A stretch of 64,000 nucleotides of DNA from NCBI GenBank assembly GCA_009377755.1, contig WHTM01000001.1, positions 186,001 through 250,000 of the forward strand. The letters run 5' to 3'. The translations under genes were made by a program, and so were the position numbers. This stretch comes from Hyphomicrobiales bacterium (GTDB lineage Bacteria; Pseudomonadota; Alphaproteobacteria; Rhizobiales; Xanthobacteraceae). Shown in pieces: positions 39,422 through 47,513 of this stretch. Under the pieces are notes generated by a model, which ran no database searches, was not told the origin of the DNA, and saw only the letters and a program-made list of their open reading frames with translations. How positions within the stretch are numbered: position 1 is the first letter of the stretch; each line of letters starts with the position of its first letter.

Positions 39422-39841
39422 ATGCAGATCGAGATCAAACGGCTGACTCCAGACGGCGCCGCGGTCCTCGGTCGTGTTGCGGCCGAGGTCTTCGACGAAC
39501 CTATCGATCCTCAGCGTCTCGCCGCGTACCTGGCCGCGCCGGGCCACCTCATGATCGTCGCTCTCGCGGACGGTGAAGTGGTGGGCCAGGTCGCCGCCGT
39601 TATCCACAGGCATCCCGACAAGCCGACCGAGCTCTATATCGACGAGGTCGGCGTCACGCCTGCATTGCAGCGGCGCGGCATCGCCAGGCAAATGCTCGAC
39701 GCGATGTTCGTGCTGGGCAAGGCATTGGGATGCGAGGAGGCCTGGGTCGGCACCGAGCATAACAACCTTCCAGCGCGCAGCCTGTACGACTCCCGCGGCG
39801 CGGCGGCCGAGCCGTTCGTGATGTACCTGTACCAGCTTTGA
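39422..39841 (+). CDS. GNAT-family N-acetyltransferase
   Basis: 139 residues from the ATG at 39422. The acetyl-CoA site is motif A, LYIDEVGVTPALQRRGIARQ (R-R-G-I-A in place of Q/RxxGxG/A), after a beta strand LMIVALADGEVVGQVAAVI. The overall spacing resembles AAC(3)-I-like small GNATs, but the substrate cannot be inferred and a resistance role should not be assumed. It converges with the DUF1428 gene. Confidence 0.85.
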   Translation: MQIEIKRLTPDGAAVLGRVAAEVFDEPIDPQRLAAYLAAPGHLMIVALADGEVVGQVAAVIHRHPDKPTELYIDEVGVTPALQRRGIARQMLDAMFVLGKALGCEEAWVGTEHNNLPARSLYDSRGAAAEPFVMYLYQL

Positions 39842-39880
39842 CGCTCCCGCACGGAGTCCACACGGACCATCGCGCAGCCG

Positions 39881-40240
39881 TTAGAGGTCGACCAGGCTCT
39901 TGAAGCCGCCATAGATCATGCGCTTGCCGTCGAAGGGCATCGCCTTTGGGTCCATCATCTTCGCCAGCCGCTTATCCTTCATCACCTTGGCAAGAATCCG
40001 GTCGCGATCGGCGCGCGACTTATAGACAATATAGGAAAACATCACCGTCTCGCCGCGCTTGAGCTTGACGCTGCGCGGGAACGACGTCCACTTCCCAACC
40101 TTGACATCGTCGGCGACGCATTCGCGGAACTCCAACGCGCCATGTTCGCGCCAGACCTTGCCGGCCTTGCGCGCCATGCTGCGATAGGCTGACAGGCTTT
40201 TCCTCGGAACGGGCACGACAAATCCGTCGACGTATGGCAT
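39881..40240 (-). CDS. DUF1428 (YbaA-like) protein
   Basis: 119 residues from the ATG at 40240. The family is recognised from PYVDGFVVPVPRKSLSAYR, the central ALEFRECVADDV and the ending DGKRMIYGGFKSLVDL. It has the dimeric alpha/beta-barrel ferredoxin-like fold shared with YCII-type proteins. Function unknown. It is the distal gene of a run of small-domain genes on this strand, 54 nt after the SRPBCC gene. Confidence 0.88.
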   Translation of the reverse strand: MPYVDGFVVPVPRKSLSAYRSMARKAGKVWREHGALEFRECVADDVKVGKWTSFPRSVKLKRGETVMFSYIVYKSRADRDRILAKVMKDKRLAKMMDPKAMPFDGKRMIYGGFKSLVDL

Positions 40241-40294
40241 GTGCTTCCTCCTATTGGCGGACCGGACGCTTTGCTTCATAGCCTCCGGCTCGGG

Positions 40295-40834
40295 TTACTT
40301 CTCGGCGGCCGCCTTCAGATTGGCGAGGCCGCTTTCGAAATCCTTGCCGACCATCTTGTCCATGTTGAACACGACTCCGATCACCTTGGCGAAATAGGGC
40401 TGAGGTCCCTGCATCTTCCATGTGATATCGGTTGATTCGCCGCGAGGTTCCAGCACAAAGTCGACTTGGTTGTGCGCCTCGAAAGGCCTGACGAAGTCGA
40501 GCTTCAACGTCACCTTGGATGGTGGAGATGCTTCGATGATTTCCATCCTCCCCTGACCGACCTTGCGATTGCCTTCCCAGGCATAGACCGTACCGGCACC
40601 GCTTGGCGCGCCGCTGTACGTCCGCTTCAGCTCGGGATCCATCTTTTCCCAGGGCGACCATGCACCCCAATTGTGGAAGTCGCTGATGAATGGATAGATC
40701 TTGTCGGGCGACGCCTTGATGCTCGCCGAGCGCTGCAACGTGAAGGTGTCGGGCCGTGTGGCAGCATAGGCGAGGACGCCAGCGATGCCGACAACCAGAA
40801 CAGCACCGACGACAAGTGCGATTGTTTTGAACAT
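40295..40834 (-). CDS. SRPBCC-family protein with N-terminal membrane segment
   Basis: 179 residues. FKTIALVVGAVLVVGIAGVL is a membrane anchor. The START/SRPBCC cavity domain follows: LQRSASIKASPDKIYPFISD, FHNWGAWSPWEKMDP, and the C-terminal helix MVGKDFESGLANLKAAAEK. Such proteins bind hydrophobic ligands or serve as lyase/cyclase-like enzymes. It lies between the GyrI-like gene and DUF1428 on the same strand. Confidence 0.87.
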   Translation of the reverse strand: MFKTIALVVGAVLVVGIAGVLAYAATRPDTFTLQRSASIKASPDKIYPFISDFHNWGAWSPWEKMDPELKRTYSGAPSGAGTVYAWEGNRKVGQGRMEIIEASPPSKVTLKLDFVRPFEAHNQVDFVLEPRGESTDITWKMQGPQPYFAKVIGVVFNMDKMVGKDFESGLANLKAAAEK

Positions 40835-40861
40835 TTTGAAGCCTCTCCCTCGCGGTGATAC

Positions 40862-41380
40862 TTATCCAACGATCGGAATCCAAGTCTCGATGCCGCCGGT
40901 CCCGGTCTGCGGATCGAACGCCTCACTGTAGCGTTCGAACAGGTCTACCCCGTCCGAGGCGTGTCGATAGCCGGACGATGGAAACCAGTCCTTGCAGATG
41001 GCATCGATTGTACCCGCCAATGCGGAAACATGGCGGTGATGCGGAAATACCGCATACCGCTGCGCCGGGATTTCCATGTGGCCGAATCCGCCGGGAAGGC
41101 CGCGAAGGTCGGAGACCTCGACGCCGGCGAGATACCCAAAGCTGTGCACGTCCTTGAGCGAGTCGAAGACCACCCCATAGGCCGTGCGCCCAACCTGGCC
41201 GGGAACCCTACCAATGTGCGGCGCAAAGCGCTGCCATTGCGCAGGGATTCCCGTATTGGTGCCGCAATGACGTTCGGCGAGACCCGCGACGAGCATCGCC
41301 TTGCCATCCTCGAAACGCGGCGTCTCGCGTGTCACGGCCGCGGACTTGCTCATCTTCCGACTCCCTCGATCGAGCGTCAT
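40862..41380 (-). CDS. GyrI-like small-molecule-binding protein
   Basis: 172 residues from an ATG at 41380 that overlaps the stop of the PhnB-type gene (ATGA); an ATG at 41353 with AGGGAG upstream is the alternative start. The AraC effector-binding/GyrI fold is read from AMLVAGLAERHC, YGVVFDSLKDVHSFGYLAGV, MEIPAQRYAVFPHHRHVSAL and FERYSEAFDPQTGTGGIETW (split here only in description). It has no DNA-binding domain, so it is a stand-alone sensor, sequestering protein or hydrolase-like member. Confidence 0.82.
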   Translation of the reverse strand: MTLDRGSRKMSKSAAVTRETPRFEDGKAMLVAGLAERHCGTNTGIPAQWQRFAPHIGRVPGQVGRTAYGVVFDSLKDVHSFGYLAGVEVSDLRGLPGGFGHMEIPAQRYAVFPHHRHVSALAGTIDAICKDWFPSSGYRHASDGVDLFERYSEAFDPQTGTGGIETWIPIVG

Positions 41381-41880
41381 GCGGTTTTTCCTTCGTATAC
41401 GCGCTTGAGTTCGGCTATGTCGAATTTCTTCATCTGAAGAAAAGCCTTGGTGACCCGCTGCGACTTTTCCGTGTTCGGGTCCATCAACATGTCCAGGAGC
41501 ACGGTCGGAACCACCTGCCACGAGAGTCCGAATTTGTCCTTCAGCCAGCCGCAGGGGCCCTCGCCGCCGCCCTCGGTCAGCTTGCTCCAGAAATAATCGA
41601 CCTCTTGCTGCGACTCGCAATGGACCTGGAACGAGATCGCCTCATCGAACTTGAATTGCGGGCCGCCGTTGAGCGCGACGAATTTCTGCCCTTCGATCTC
41701 GAACTCGGCGACCATGACCGAGCCGGCCGGCCGGCCATGAATCTCAAAACCCTCCTTGCCGTAGCGGCTGATCGTTCCAAGCTTCGAGTTCTTGAAGATC
41801 GAGCAGTAGAACTTCGCCGCCTCCTCGGCCTGGGTATCGAACCACAAGCAGGGCGTGATCTTTTGTGTGGTGACTTGCAT
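41377..41880 (-). CDS. PhnB-type VOC protein (3-demethylubiquinone methyltransferase-like fold)
   Basis: 167 residues. KITPCLWFDTQAEEAAKFYC at the start, FVALNGGPQFKFDEAISFQV in the middle and EGPCGWLKDKFGLSWQVVPT are the PhnB pattern; EKSQRVTKAFLQMKKFDIAE ends it. The name of the family is historical and no methyltransferase activity is implied. It is the second gene upstream of the SRPBCC gene and is coupled by ATGA overlap to the GyrI-like gene. Confidence 0.9.
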   Translation of the reverse strand: MQVTTQKITPCLWFDTQAEEAAKFYCSIFKNSKLGTISRYGKEGFEIHGRPAGSVMVAEFEIEGQKFVALNGGPQFKFDEAISFQVHCESQQEVDYFWSKLTEGGGEGPCGWLKDKFGLSWQVVPTVLLDMLMDPNTEKSQRVTKAFLQMKKFDIAELKRVYEGKTA

Positions 41881-42006
41881 GGCTTCCTCCTTTCAGATGC
41901 CGTGACATTTCACGGATTTCTTTTCCCTCAAAGAAACCGTGCTGACTTGGCTTGACGAGCAAACGATGGATCAGGCAGCGCTATCGCGTTTCTCCGGCGC
42001 GCAGCC

Positions 42007-42100
42007 GTAGCCCGGATGGAGCGAAGCATCATCCGGGGCCGCGATCCAGCACCGACTCCAATGTCTGCTCCTGCATTCGGCTTCGCCTTATGCGGGCTAC
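42007..42100. repeat. Palindromic repeat of the GTAGCCCGGATG type
   Basis: GTAGCCCGGATGGAGCGAAG at the left end pairs with CTTCGCCTTATGCGGGCTAC at the right end; inside, CCGGAT and ATCCGG form a hairpin. The motif is a very familiar dispersed palindrome in Bradyrhizobium and Rhodopseudomonas relatives. It lies between two codirectional VOC genes and ends 32 nt before the next stop codon. Confidence 0.75.
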
Positions 42101-42131
42101 CTGCTGACTCTCCGCCCGCAATAGCCGCGTA

Positions 42132-42905
42132 TCAGAGCCGCGGCCCGACAAGGGCGAACATGGCGCCCTGCGGGTCGAGGCAATGCACGATCCAGCTGCC
42201 GCCGGGCACCTGATGCGGGCCGTTGACGATCTTGCCCCCGCGCGCCTCGACGCGGGTCTTGGCGGCCTCGATGGCATCGATATTGAAGTAGTAAAGCCAG
42301 AACGGAGCAGGCACGGCTTCCGGCTTGGTCATCATGCCGCCAATCATCTCGCCGTCGATCGCAAAAATCTGGTAGACGCCCATCGGCCCCATATCGACGG
42401 CTTCAGCCTTGGTCCATCCGAACAGGTCGGCATAGAAGGCGAAGGCTGCCTGCCACTCCGCCGCCTGCAGCTCGCGCCAGCCGCCATAGCCGGGCGTGGC
42501 GGATGCCGCGGGCGGTGCTTCGCTCCCCGGCGCGCCCTTGAACAGCGCGAGGACCGCGCCCTGCGGATCGGAAACCATGGCGAAGCGACCGACTCCGGGA
42601 ATGTCGTCCGGCGCGCGATGGATGTGGCCGCCCGCTTTCTCGAACTGGGTGGCACGCGCGTCAACGTCGTCGACCGCGACATAGCCGTTCCAGCCCGACC
42701 GCGCCCCGGCTTCGGAAGCTGCTTTGGGTAATTCCATCAGCCCCGCCACTTGCGTGCCGTTGGCGGAGAGCAGCGTGTACTGGACGCCCGGCATACCCGC
42801 GTCCTTCGCATCCCAGCCGATGACATTGTGGTAGAAATTCTCCGCAGCCTTGGTGTCGGTCGTCATCAACTCGTACCAAACGAAGGTGCCATGGGAACTG
42901 GACAT
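42132..42905 (-). CDS. Two-module VOC-family protein
   Basis: 257 residues containing two glyoxalase-like modules: FVWYELMTTDTKAAENFYHN starts the first, GGWRELQAAEWQAAFAFYAD starts the second. Each ends with a beta segment (FAMVSDPQGAVLALF; IVHCLDPQGAMFALV). Typical metal ligands are only partly conserved, as is common in this subfamily often linked to hydroxylase or CFP-30B-like proteins. Function unknown. It is 28 nt downstream of the DUF899 gene's stop side on the same strand, so probably cotranscribed. Confidence 0.88.
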   Translation of the reverse strand: MSSSHGTFVWYELMTTDTKAAENFYHNVIGWDAKDAGMPGVQYTLLSANGTQVAGLMELPKAASEAGARSGWNGYVAVDDVDARATQFEKAGGHIHRAPDDIPGVGRFAMVSDPQGAVLALFKGAPGSEAPPAASATPGYGGWRELQAAEWQAAFAFYADLFGWTKAEAVDMGPMGVYQIFAIDGEMIGGMMTKPEAVPAPFWLYYFNIDAIEAAKTRVEARGGKIVNGPHQVPGGSWIVHCLDPQGAMFALVGPRL

Positions 42906-42932
42906 TTCGATTTCCTCCTCCGGTGATCTGGG

Positions 42933-43652
42933 CTATGCCGCGCTCGTCTGCGCCCGCGCCTCGTCCTCATACTCGTCGTGGCGCTTCACCCAATCCATGA
43001 TCTCGGTCTCGTTGCGGCCCTTCGGCGTGATGTCAAGATAGATGAACACGCCGTTCACCTCCTCGTTGCCGCGCGCATAACTGGAATAGGTGTGGAAGAC
43101 GTCGCCGTTCTCGTCCTTGGTGAAGACGCTGAGGCCGGGCAGTTCGTCGAAGCCTTCGACCATACCGTAGTTGTAGTAGACGTTGCCTTTGGCGAGCTGC
43201 TCCTTCGTGAACGAGACGTGAAAGTCGTAGTTGAAGTCGCTGCCGTAGGACGACACCCATTTCGCCGTCCAGCCCATGCGCTTCTTGTAGGCTTCGAGCA
43301 TCGCCAGTGGGGCGCGCGAGACCCGGACATAGGTCACGTCGTGATTCTCAAGATGCACGATCGCGCCCTCGGCGTGATCGGCCTCGAGCGAGCAGCTCAC
43401 GCAGCCCTGGCCGAGATCATGCCGCCACATGAAGTGATGGATGATCAACTGGCTGTTGCTGCCGAACAGTTCGGCGAGCGTCTTTTTGCCTTCGGTCGTG
43501 TCGAACAGATACTGCTTCTCGACCTTGACCCAGGGCAGCGCGCGCCGCTCGGCGCTGACCAGGTCGCGCAGGCGGGTGAGCGCCTTCTCGTTCTTGAGAT
43601 GCGCCTTGCGGGCGGCGAGCCATTCGTCGCGGGATACGATCTTGTGAGGCAT
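42933..43652 (-). CDS. DUF899 thioredoxin-like protein
   Basis: 239 residues from the ATG at 43652 (GAGAGGAAAC upstream). DUF899 is identified by IVSRDEWLAARKAHLKNEKA at the start, QLIIHHFMWRHDLGQGCVSC (an HH...C-x-x-C-type site) and a late YLDITPKGRNE. The fold is thioredoxin-like; the role is unknown. It sits directly downstream of the ECF42 sigma gene, an association seen often around ECF42 and VOC genes. Confidence 0.9.
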   Translation of the reverse strand: MPHKIVSRDEWLAARKAHLKNEKALTRLRDLVSAERRALPWVKVEKQYLFDTTEGKKTLAELFGSNSQLIIHHFMWRHDLGQGCVSCSLEADHAEGAIVHLENHDVTYVRVSRAPLAMLEAYKKRMGWTAKWVSSYGSDFNYDFHVSFTKEQLAKGNVYYNYGMVEGFDELPGLSVFTKDENGDVFHTYSSYARGNEEVNGVFIYLDITPKGRNETEIMDWVKRHDEYEDEARAQTSAA

Positions 43653-43792
43653 GTTTCCTCTCCTCAGCAAACCGAGCGATTTCACCCGAGGACGGGCGGG
43701 CAACCAGCCACCCGACAGTTAGGACCGATATTTTTTTCGCGAGAATTGACGGTTCCGTGGCAGGGCGGCGGCATCGGATAACCGGATAGGTG

Positions 43793-45046
43793 TCAGACGG
43801 GCTGGCTGTCCTTCATCAGGCGGTCAAGATGCTGCCGGATGTGAGCGGCTTCCGCCGTCGTATTAGCGAGCGCGATGGCCCGGTCGAACGCCACCCGGGC
43901 GTCCTCGGCGCGGCCGAGCTGCAGCAGCAGCGCGCCCTTGACCCCGAAGTAGTGGAAATAGCCCGACAGGCGATTGCCGAGCGGCTCGATCATTTCCAGT
44001 CCTGCCGCCGGCCCGCGCACCTTTGCCACCGCGACGGCGCGATTGAGGGTGACGACGGGCGACGGCTGCAACCGTTCCAGCGTCGCATACAAAAGATCGA
44101 TCTCGGCCCAATCCGTGTCCTCGGGCCGGGCCGCTCGCGCATGCAATGCGGCGATCGCAGCCTGCACCTGATACACACCGGGGCGACGATGGCGCAGCGC
44201 CTTGTCGACCAGCGCCAAGCCCTCGGCGATCATCTCGCGGTTCCAAAGCGCGCGATCCTGGTCGTCAAGCAGCACGATCGCGCCGTCCGCATCGAGCCGG
44301 GCCGGCGTTCTCGCATGCTGCAACAGGCACAGCGCGGTAAGTCCCATGATCTCGGGCTCGCTCGGAAACAGCCGCAGCAGCAGACGGGCGAGCCGGACCG
44401 CCTCGTCGCACAGCGGCGCCCGCACATGCACCGTGCCGCCGCTCGCCGAATAGCCCTCGTTGAACAAGAGGTAGATCATGGCGGCGACGACGCCGAGCCG
44501 TTCGGCCCGCTCGACCGCCCCCGGCGTCTCGTAGGGAACGCCTGCCGCCGCAACCCGCTGCTTGGCCCTGGTGATGCGCTGCTCCATCGCGCTCTCGCTC
44601 ACCAGGAAGGCGCGCGCGATTTCCTTGACCGAAAGGCCGGACACGATCCGCAGCGCCAGCGCGATCTGCTGGGTCGCCGGCAGATCGGGATGGCAGCAGA
44701 TGAACAGCAGGCGCAGCACGTCGTCGCGGTAGTGCGCACTGTCGAGCCGCTCGGCGAGGTCCGCCTCGGCATCCTCGAGATCCGAGATCAGCTCGTCGGC
44801 GGGCAGCGCCTGGCTCTTGCTGCTGCGGCGAACATCGTCGAGCGCGGCGTTGCGCCCCACCAGGATCAGCCACGCGGTCGGGTCGCGCGGCGGACCGTTG
44901 ACCGGCCAATTCTTCAACGCGCGCAGGCACGCCTCCTGGAACGCCTCTTCCGCCCGATCGAGGTCGCGGAAGTAGCGCAGCAGCGCCGCGACCGCCTGCG
45001 GCCGTGCCGACGTCAGCGCGGCATCGATCCAGCCGATGTCGGTCAC
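43793..45046 (-). CDS. ECF42-type RNA polymerase sigma factor with C-terminal extension
   Basis: 417 residues. Region sigma-2 is at about 15-80 (LLRYFRDLDRAEEAFQEACL, PTAWLILVGRNAALD), sigma-4 at about 115-170 (QQIALALRIVSGLSVKEIAR, SESAMEQRITRAKQRV). A 240-residue C-terminal extension with TPR-like helices follows (YLLFNEGYSA, LDRLMKD at the end). This is the DUF6596/ECF42 layout, in which the extension, not an anti-sigma factor, controls activity and the partner is a DGPF protein. The start overlaps the YCII gene by 4 nt (45043-45046), giving coupled translation. Confidence 0.92.
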   Translation of the reverse strand: MTDIGWIDAALTSARPQAVAALLRYFRDLDRAEEAFQEACLRALKNWPVNGPPRDPTAWLILVGRNAALDDVRRSSKSQALPADELISDLEDAEADLAERLDSAHYRDDVLRLLFICCHPDLPATQQIALALRIVSGLSVKEIARAFLVSESAMEQRITRAKQRVAAAGVPYETPGAVERAERLGVVAAMIYLLFNEGYSASGGTVHVRAPLCDEAVRLARLLLRLFPSEPEIMGLTALCLLQHARTPARLDADGAIVLLDDQDRALWNREMIAEGLALVDKALRHRRPGVYQVQAAIAALHARAARPEDTDWAEIDLLYATLERLQPSPVVTLNRAVAVAKVRGPAAGLEMIEPLGNRLSGYFHYFGVKGALLLQLGRAEDARVAFDRAIALANTTAEAAHIRQHLDRLMKDSQPV

Positions 45047-45414
45047 TTCATGGCCTTCCCGGGGTGGAGCACAAGCACCGGGCGAATTTCATAGGTCCCG
45101 CCCGGGTTCGCGCGCCCCAGTTCCTGCGCGATCTCCAGCGCCTCTTCGAGCGATGCGCTGTCGACCACATAGAAGCCGAGCAGCTGCTCCTTGGTCTCGG
45201 CGAACGGCCCGTCGATCACCACGGGCGCCTCCCCGTCCTTTCGCAAGGTGGTCGCCGTGGTCGTGGGCATCAGGCGGGCGACCGGCCCGAGACGGCCCTC
45301 CCCCGCCAGCCGCTGCTGCACGATCGCGAGCCTGCCCATGACCGCCGCGTCTTCCTCCTTGCTCCAGGCGCCGACCACGGCTTCGTCGTGGTAGCAGAGG
45401 ATGGCATAGAGCAT
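45043..45414 (-). CDS. YCII/DGPF-domain protein coupled to ECF42 sigma
   Basis: 123 residues. MLYAILCYHDEAVVGAWSKE opens the YCII fold, and the DGPF signature is intact in VVIDGPFAETKEQLLGFYVV. The pair DGPF + ECF42 is a known conserved unit; the DGPF protein's activity is unknown. Its stop overlaps the sigma gene's start. The CTAG hairpin array begins 25 nt upstream of its ATG, so the promoter of this operon lies in or beyond the array. Confidence 0.92.
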   Translation of the reverse strand: MLYAILCYHDEAVVGAWSKEEDAAVMGRLAIVQQRLAGEGRLGPVARLMPTTTATTLRKDGEAPVVIDGPFAETKEQLLGFYVVDSASLEEALEIAQELGRANPGGTYEIRPVLVLHPGKAMK

Positions 45415-45438
45415 AATGTGCGCACTCCGTCGTTGTCC

Positions 45439-45601
45439 CTAGTGTCCCGGTTCCGACGTTCGTATCCCATTGCAGCACGCGCTCGAACATCGGAACCAAA
45501 GGGACACTAGCAACTATATGATTCTAGTGTGGCTTTGGATTTGACGTTCCTACGAGAGACTCGCCGCAATGCTGGTAGGAACGTCAAATCCGCCACACTA
45601 G
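45439..45601. repeat. CTAG-bounded double-hairpin module, copy 2
   Basis: Left hairpin 45439-45510: CTAGTGTCCC with GGGACACTAG, inner stem GGTTCCGACGTTCG with one mismatch, AAA bulge on the 3' arm, loop with TTGCAGCA. Linker 45511-45523 is 13 nt (CAACTATATGATT). Right hairpin 45524-45601: CTAGTGTGGC with GCCACACTAG, inner stem GGATTTGACGTTCCTAC perfectly paired, TTT bulge on the 5' arm. The final CTAG is shared with the next module. Confidence 0.88.
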
Positions 45602-45765
45602 TGGAGCGGATTTGACATTCGCTACCCACCCGGCCGCGGGCTCGTGAAGCGAATGTCAAATCCAACGCTCCACTAGAACTTAATACTTGCTAGTGGTCCT
45701 TTGATTCTAACATTCGCAAGAGAGCCTGCCGAGCCGGGATGCGAATGTTAGAATCGGACCACTAG
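45598..45765. repeat. CTAG-bounded double-hairpin module, copy 3
   Basis: Left hairpin 45598-45676: CTAGTGGAGC with GCTCCACTAG, inner stem GGATTTGACATTCGCT perfectly paired, 3-nt bulge on the 3' arm. Linker 45677-45689 is again 13 nt. Right hairpin 45690-45765: CTAGTGGTCC with GGACCACTAG, inner stem GATTCTAACATTCGCA perfectly paired, TTT bulge on the 5' arm. It is fused to copy 2 through a common CTAG. No promoter or gene is seen in the rest of 45415-45796. Confidence 0.88.
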
Positions 45766-45796
45766 GACGAACGAGTATGCCCGATCGCGACGATGC

Positions 45797-46201
45797 TCAA
45801 GGCGCGGTAATGACCATCCAGCCGACGCCGAAGCGGTCGGCGACCATGCCGAAGCGCGAAGCGAAGAAGGTCTTCTCCAGCGGCATCTGCACCTGTCCGC
45901 CGTCGGCGAGGGTTCCGAACAGCCGTTCGGCCTCGGCATCGTTCGCCACGGAGAGCGTCAGCGAAAAGCCGTCGAATTTTGGCTTGCCCTGGCAATGGCC
46001 GTCCGAAGCCATCACCGTGGTATCGCCGATGCGGAATTCCGAATGCATCACCTTCTCCGCCGAACCGGGCGCGCACATGTTGGGATCCGGAGCCTCCTTG
46101 AACCGCATCAGCGCCGTCACCTCGGCGCCGAGCTTGCTGCGGTAGAAGTCGAGCGCATCCTCGCAGCGACCGTCGAAGAACAGATAGGGCTGAACTTTCA
46201 T
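45797..46201 (-). CDS. PhnB-type VOC protein
   Basis: 134 residues: VQPYLFFDGRCEDALDFYRS at the start, HSEFRIGDTTVMASDGHCQG in the middle and FGMVADRFGVGWMVI at the end give a clear PhnB match. Short forms like this are widespread beside YCII genes. It is 43 nt downstream of the second YCII gene on the same strand and probably cotranscribed. The hairpin array begins 31 nt after its stop. Function unknown. Confidence 0.9.
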   Translation of the reverse strand: MKVQPYLFFDGRCEDALDFYRSKLGAEVTALMRFKEAPDPNMCAPGSAEKVMHSEFRIGDTTVMASDGHCQGKPKFDGFSLTLSVANDAEAERLFGTLADGGQVQMPLEKTFFASRFGMVADRFGVGWMVITAP

Positions 46202-46244
46202 GGGACTTCCTTTCGTGACGTGGAGTTAAACACGAAGGCGGCGC

Positions 46245-46676
46245 TTATTGCGCCGCCGCTTTGTTGAGTCGCGCGCGCAGTTGCTCTTCCTGCTCCCTCA
46301 GTTCCGGCGTGAACTCGGCGCCAAAGTCGGAGGCCTCGAACACCTGGCGAATCTCGATCTCGGATTCCGCGCCGGTTGGATTGGGACAGCGCTTGACCCA
46401 TTCGATCGCCTCTTCCTTCGACTTCACTTGCCACAGCCAGAAGCCGGCGATCAGATCCTTGCTGTCAGCAAACGGTCCGTCAATCACGGTCCGCTTTTCG
46501 CCGGAAAACCGGATGCGTGCGCCCTTCGAGGTCGGATGCAGCCCCTCGCCCGCGAGCATCACGCCGGCTTTCACCAATTCCTCGTTGAATTTGCCCATAT
46601 CGGTCAGAAGCTGCTCGCTCGGCATCACGCCCGCTTCCGTGTCCTTGTTGGCTTTGACCAGGATCATGAATCGCAT
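46245..46676 (-). CDS. YCII/DGPF-domain protein, second copy
   Basis: 143 residues. MRFMILVKANKDTEAGVMPS opens the domain and VIDGPFADSKDLIAGFWLW carries DGPF. The tail EQEEQLRARLNKAAAQ is a charged helix. It differs clearly from the copy at 45043 and lies on the other side of the hairpin array, so the array now separates two DGPF genes. It probably belongs to the same ECF42-linked functional group. Confidence 0.9.
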   Translation of the reverse strand: MRFMILVKANKDTEAGVMPSEQLLTDMGKFNEELVKAGVMLAGEGLHPTSKGARIRFSGEKRTVIDGPFADSKDLIAGFWLWQVKSKEEAIEWVKRCPNPTGAESEIEIRQVFEASDFGAEFTPELREQEEQLRARLNKAAAQ

Positions 46677-46852
46677 CGTCTTATCTCCCTTTCATTGGCG
46701 GCGAGGCTTCGGGCAATCCGCATTCGCATCAGACCTGAACTCCCGTTCTGTCCAAATGACGAACAGGCGGGAGCGAGACCGACATGCCTAGGCGACTTTT
46801 TTTTGGACCATTGCTAAGCCTTTGAAATACCAAGCCGGTGCCGGGCCGCATT

Positions 46853-47500
46853 CTATTTCGGCATCATCGCGAGATACGGCTGCGCTTCCTTGACGGTCCG
46901 GGCGAAGGACGGGCGCTCGACCAGGCGGCCAAGATATGCGGCCACGTTCCGGTAGCTGTCGCCGAACGGCATTACCATGTTGGCGTAGAACAGAGCCGGC
47001 GCAGCAGCGCAGTCGGCCATCGTGAAGGTGTCGCCCATCGCCCACGTTTTCGTGGCCATGTCCTGCTCGATCATGCCCAGGGCTGTCTGCAGCAGCGACC
47101 TCGCCTCTTGCACACCGAGTAGGTCGTTCTTCCCCGCCGGTCGCAGCTTGTCGGTCACGACCTTCCCCATCGGCACGTTGACGTAGAGATCAAAGAAGCG
47201 GTCGCGCAGGCGCGTCTGCCGCGCGAGATCAGCGTCGGCAGGCACAAGCCGTGTCGTGCCTGGGTAATGCTGCGCCAGATACTCGATGATGATGCTCGAT
47301 TCCGGCACCGTTTGGTCCTTGGCATCATCGCGCAGCACCGGGAACCGGCAGACCGGCCAGACCCGTTGCAATTCGGCACGGGAGGCGGCTTCGCCGAGAT
47401 TGATGAGGCGCGGCGTAAACGGCGTGTCGTTCTCGTAAAGGGCGATGAGCACCTTCTGACAGAACGACGCAAGCGGATGGAAATAGAGCGAGAGAGACAT
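46853..47500 (-). CDS. Glutathione S-transferase family protein
   Basis: 215 residues. The thioredoxin-like N domain runs LSLYFHPLASFCQKVLIALY, with Cys/Ser near position 13 as catalytic candidates and VPESSIIIEYLAQHYPG for glutathione binding. The helical C domain has TKTWAMGDTFTMADCAAAPA (N-capping Asp). Such enzymes conjugate or reduce electrophiles. It is 13 nt downstream of the RibD-C gene's end on the same strand, so both are probably cotranscribed. Confidence 0.92.
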   Translation of the reverse strand: MSLSLYFHPLASFCQKVLIALYENDTPFTPRLINLGEAASRAELQRVWPVCRFPVLRDDAKDQTVPESSIIIEYLAQHYPGTTRLVPADADLARQTRLRDRFFDLYVNVPMGKVVTDKLRPAGKNDLLGVQEARSLLQTALGMIEQDMATKTWAMGDTFTMADCAAAPALFYANMVMPFGDSYRNVAAYLGRLVERPSFARTVKEAQPYLAMMPK

Positions 47501-47513
47501 CGGGGGGCCTTCC

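Noticed and set aside
39422-39841. Aminoglycoside acetyltransferase call for the GNAT gene
   Set aside because: The resemblance is limited to the general fold and acetyl-CoA motif, which is not enough to claim resistance.
43790-45094. A 434-codon plus-strand frame opposite the ECF42 sigma gene
   Set aside because: It is the antisense shadow of the clearly coding sigma factor and has no domain of its own.
45439-45765. CRISPR array
   Set aside because: The units are hairpins with differing stems and no constant direct repeat with unique spacers.
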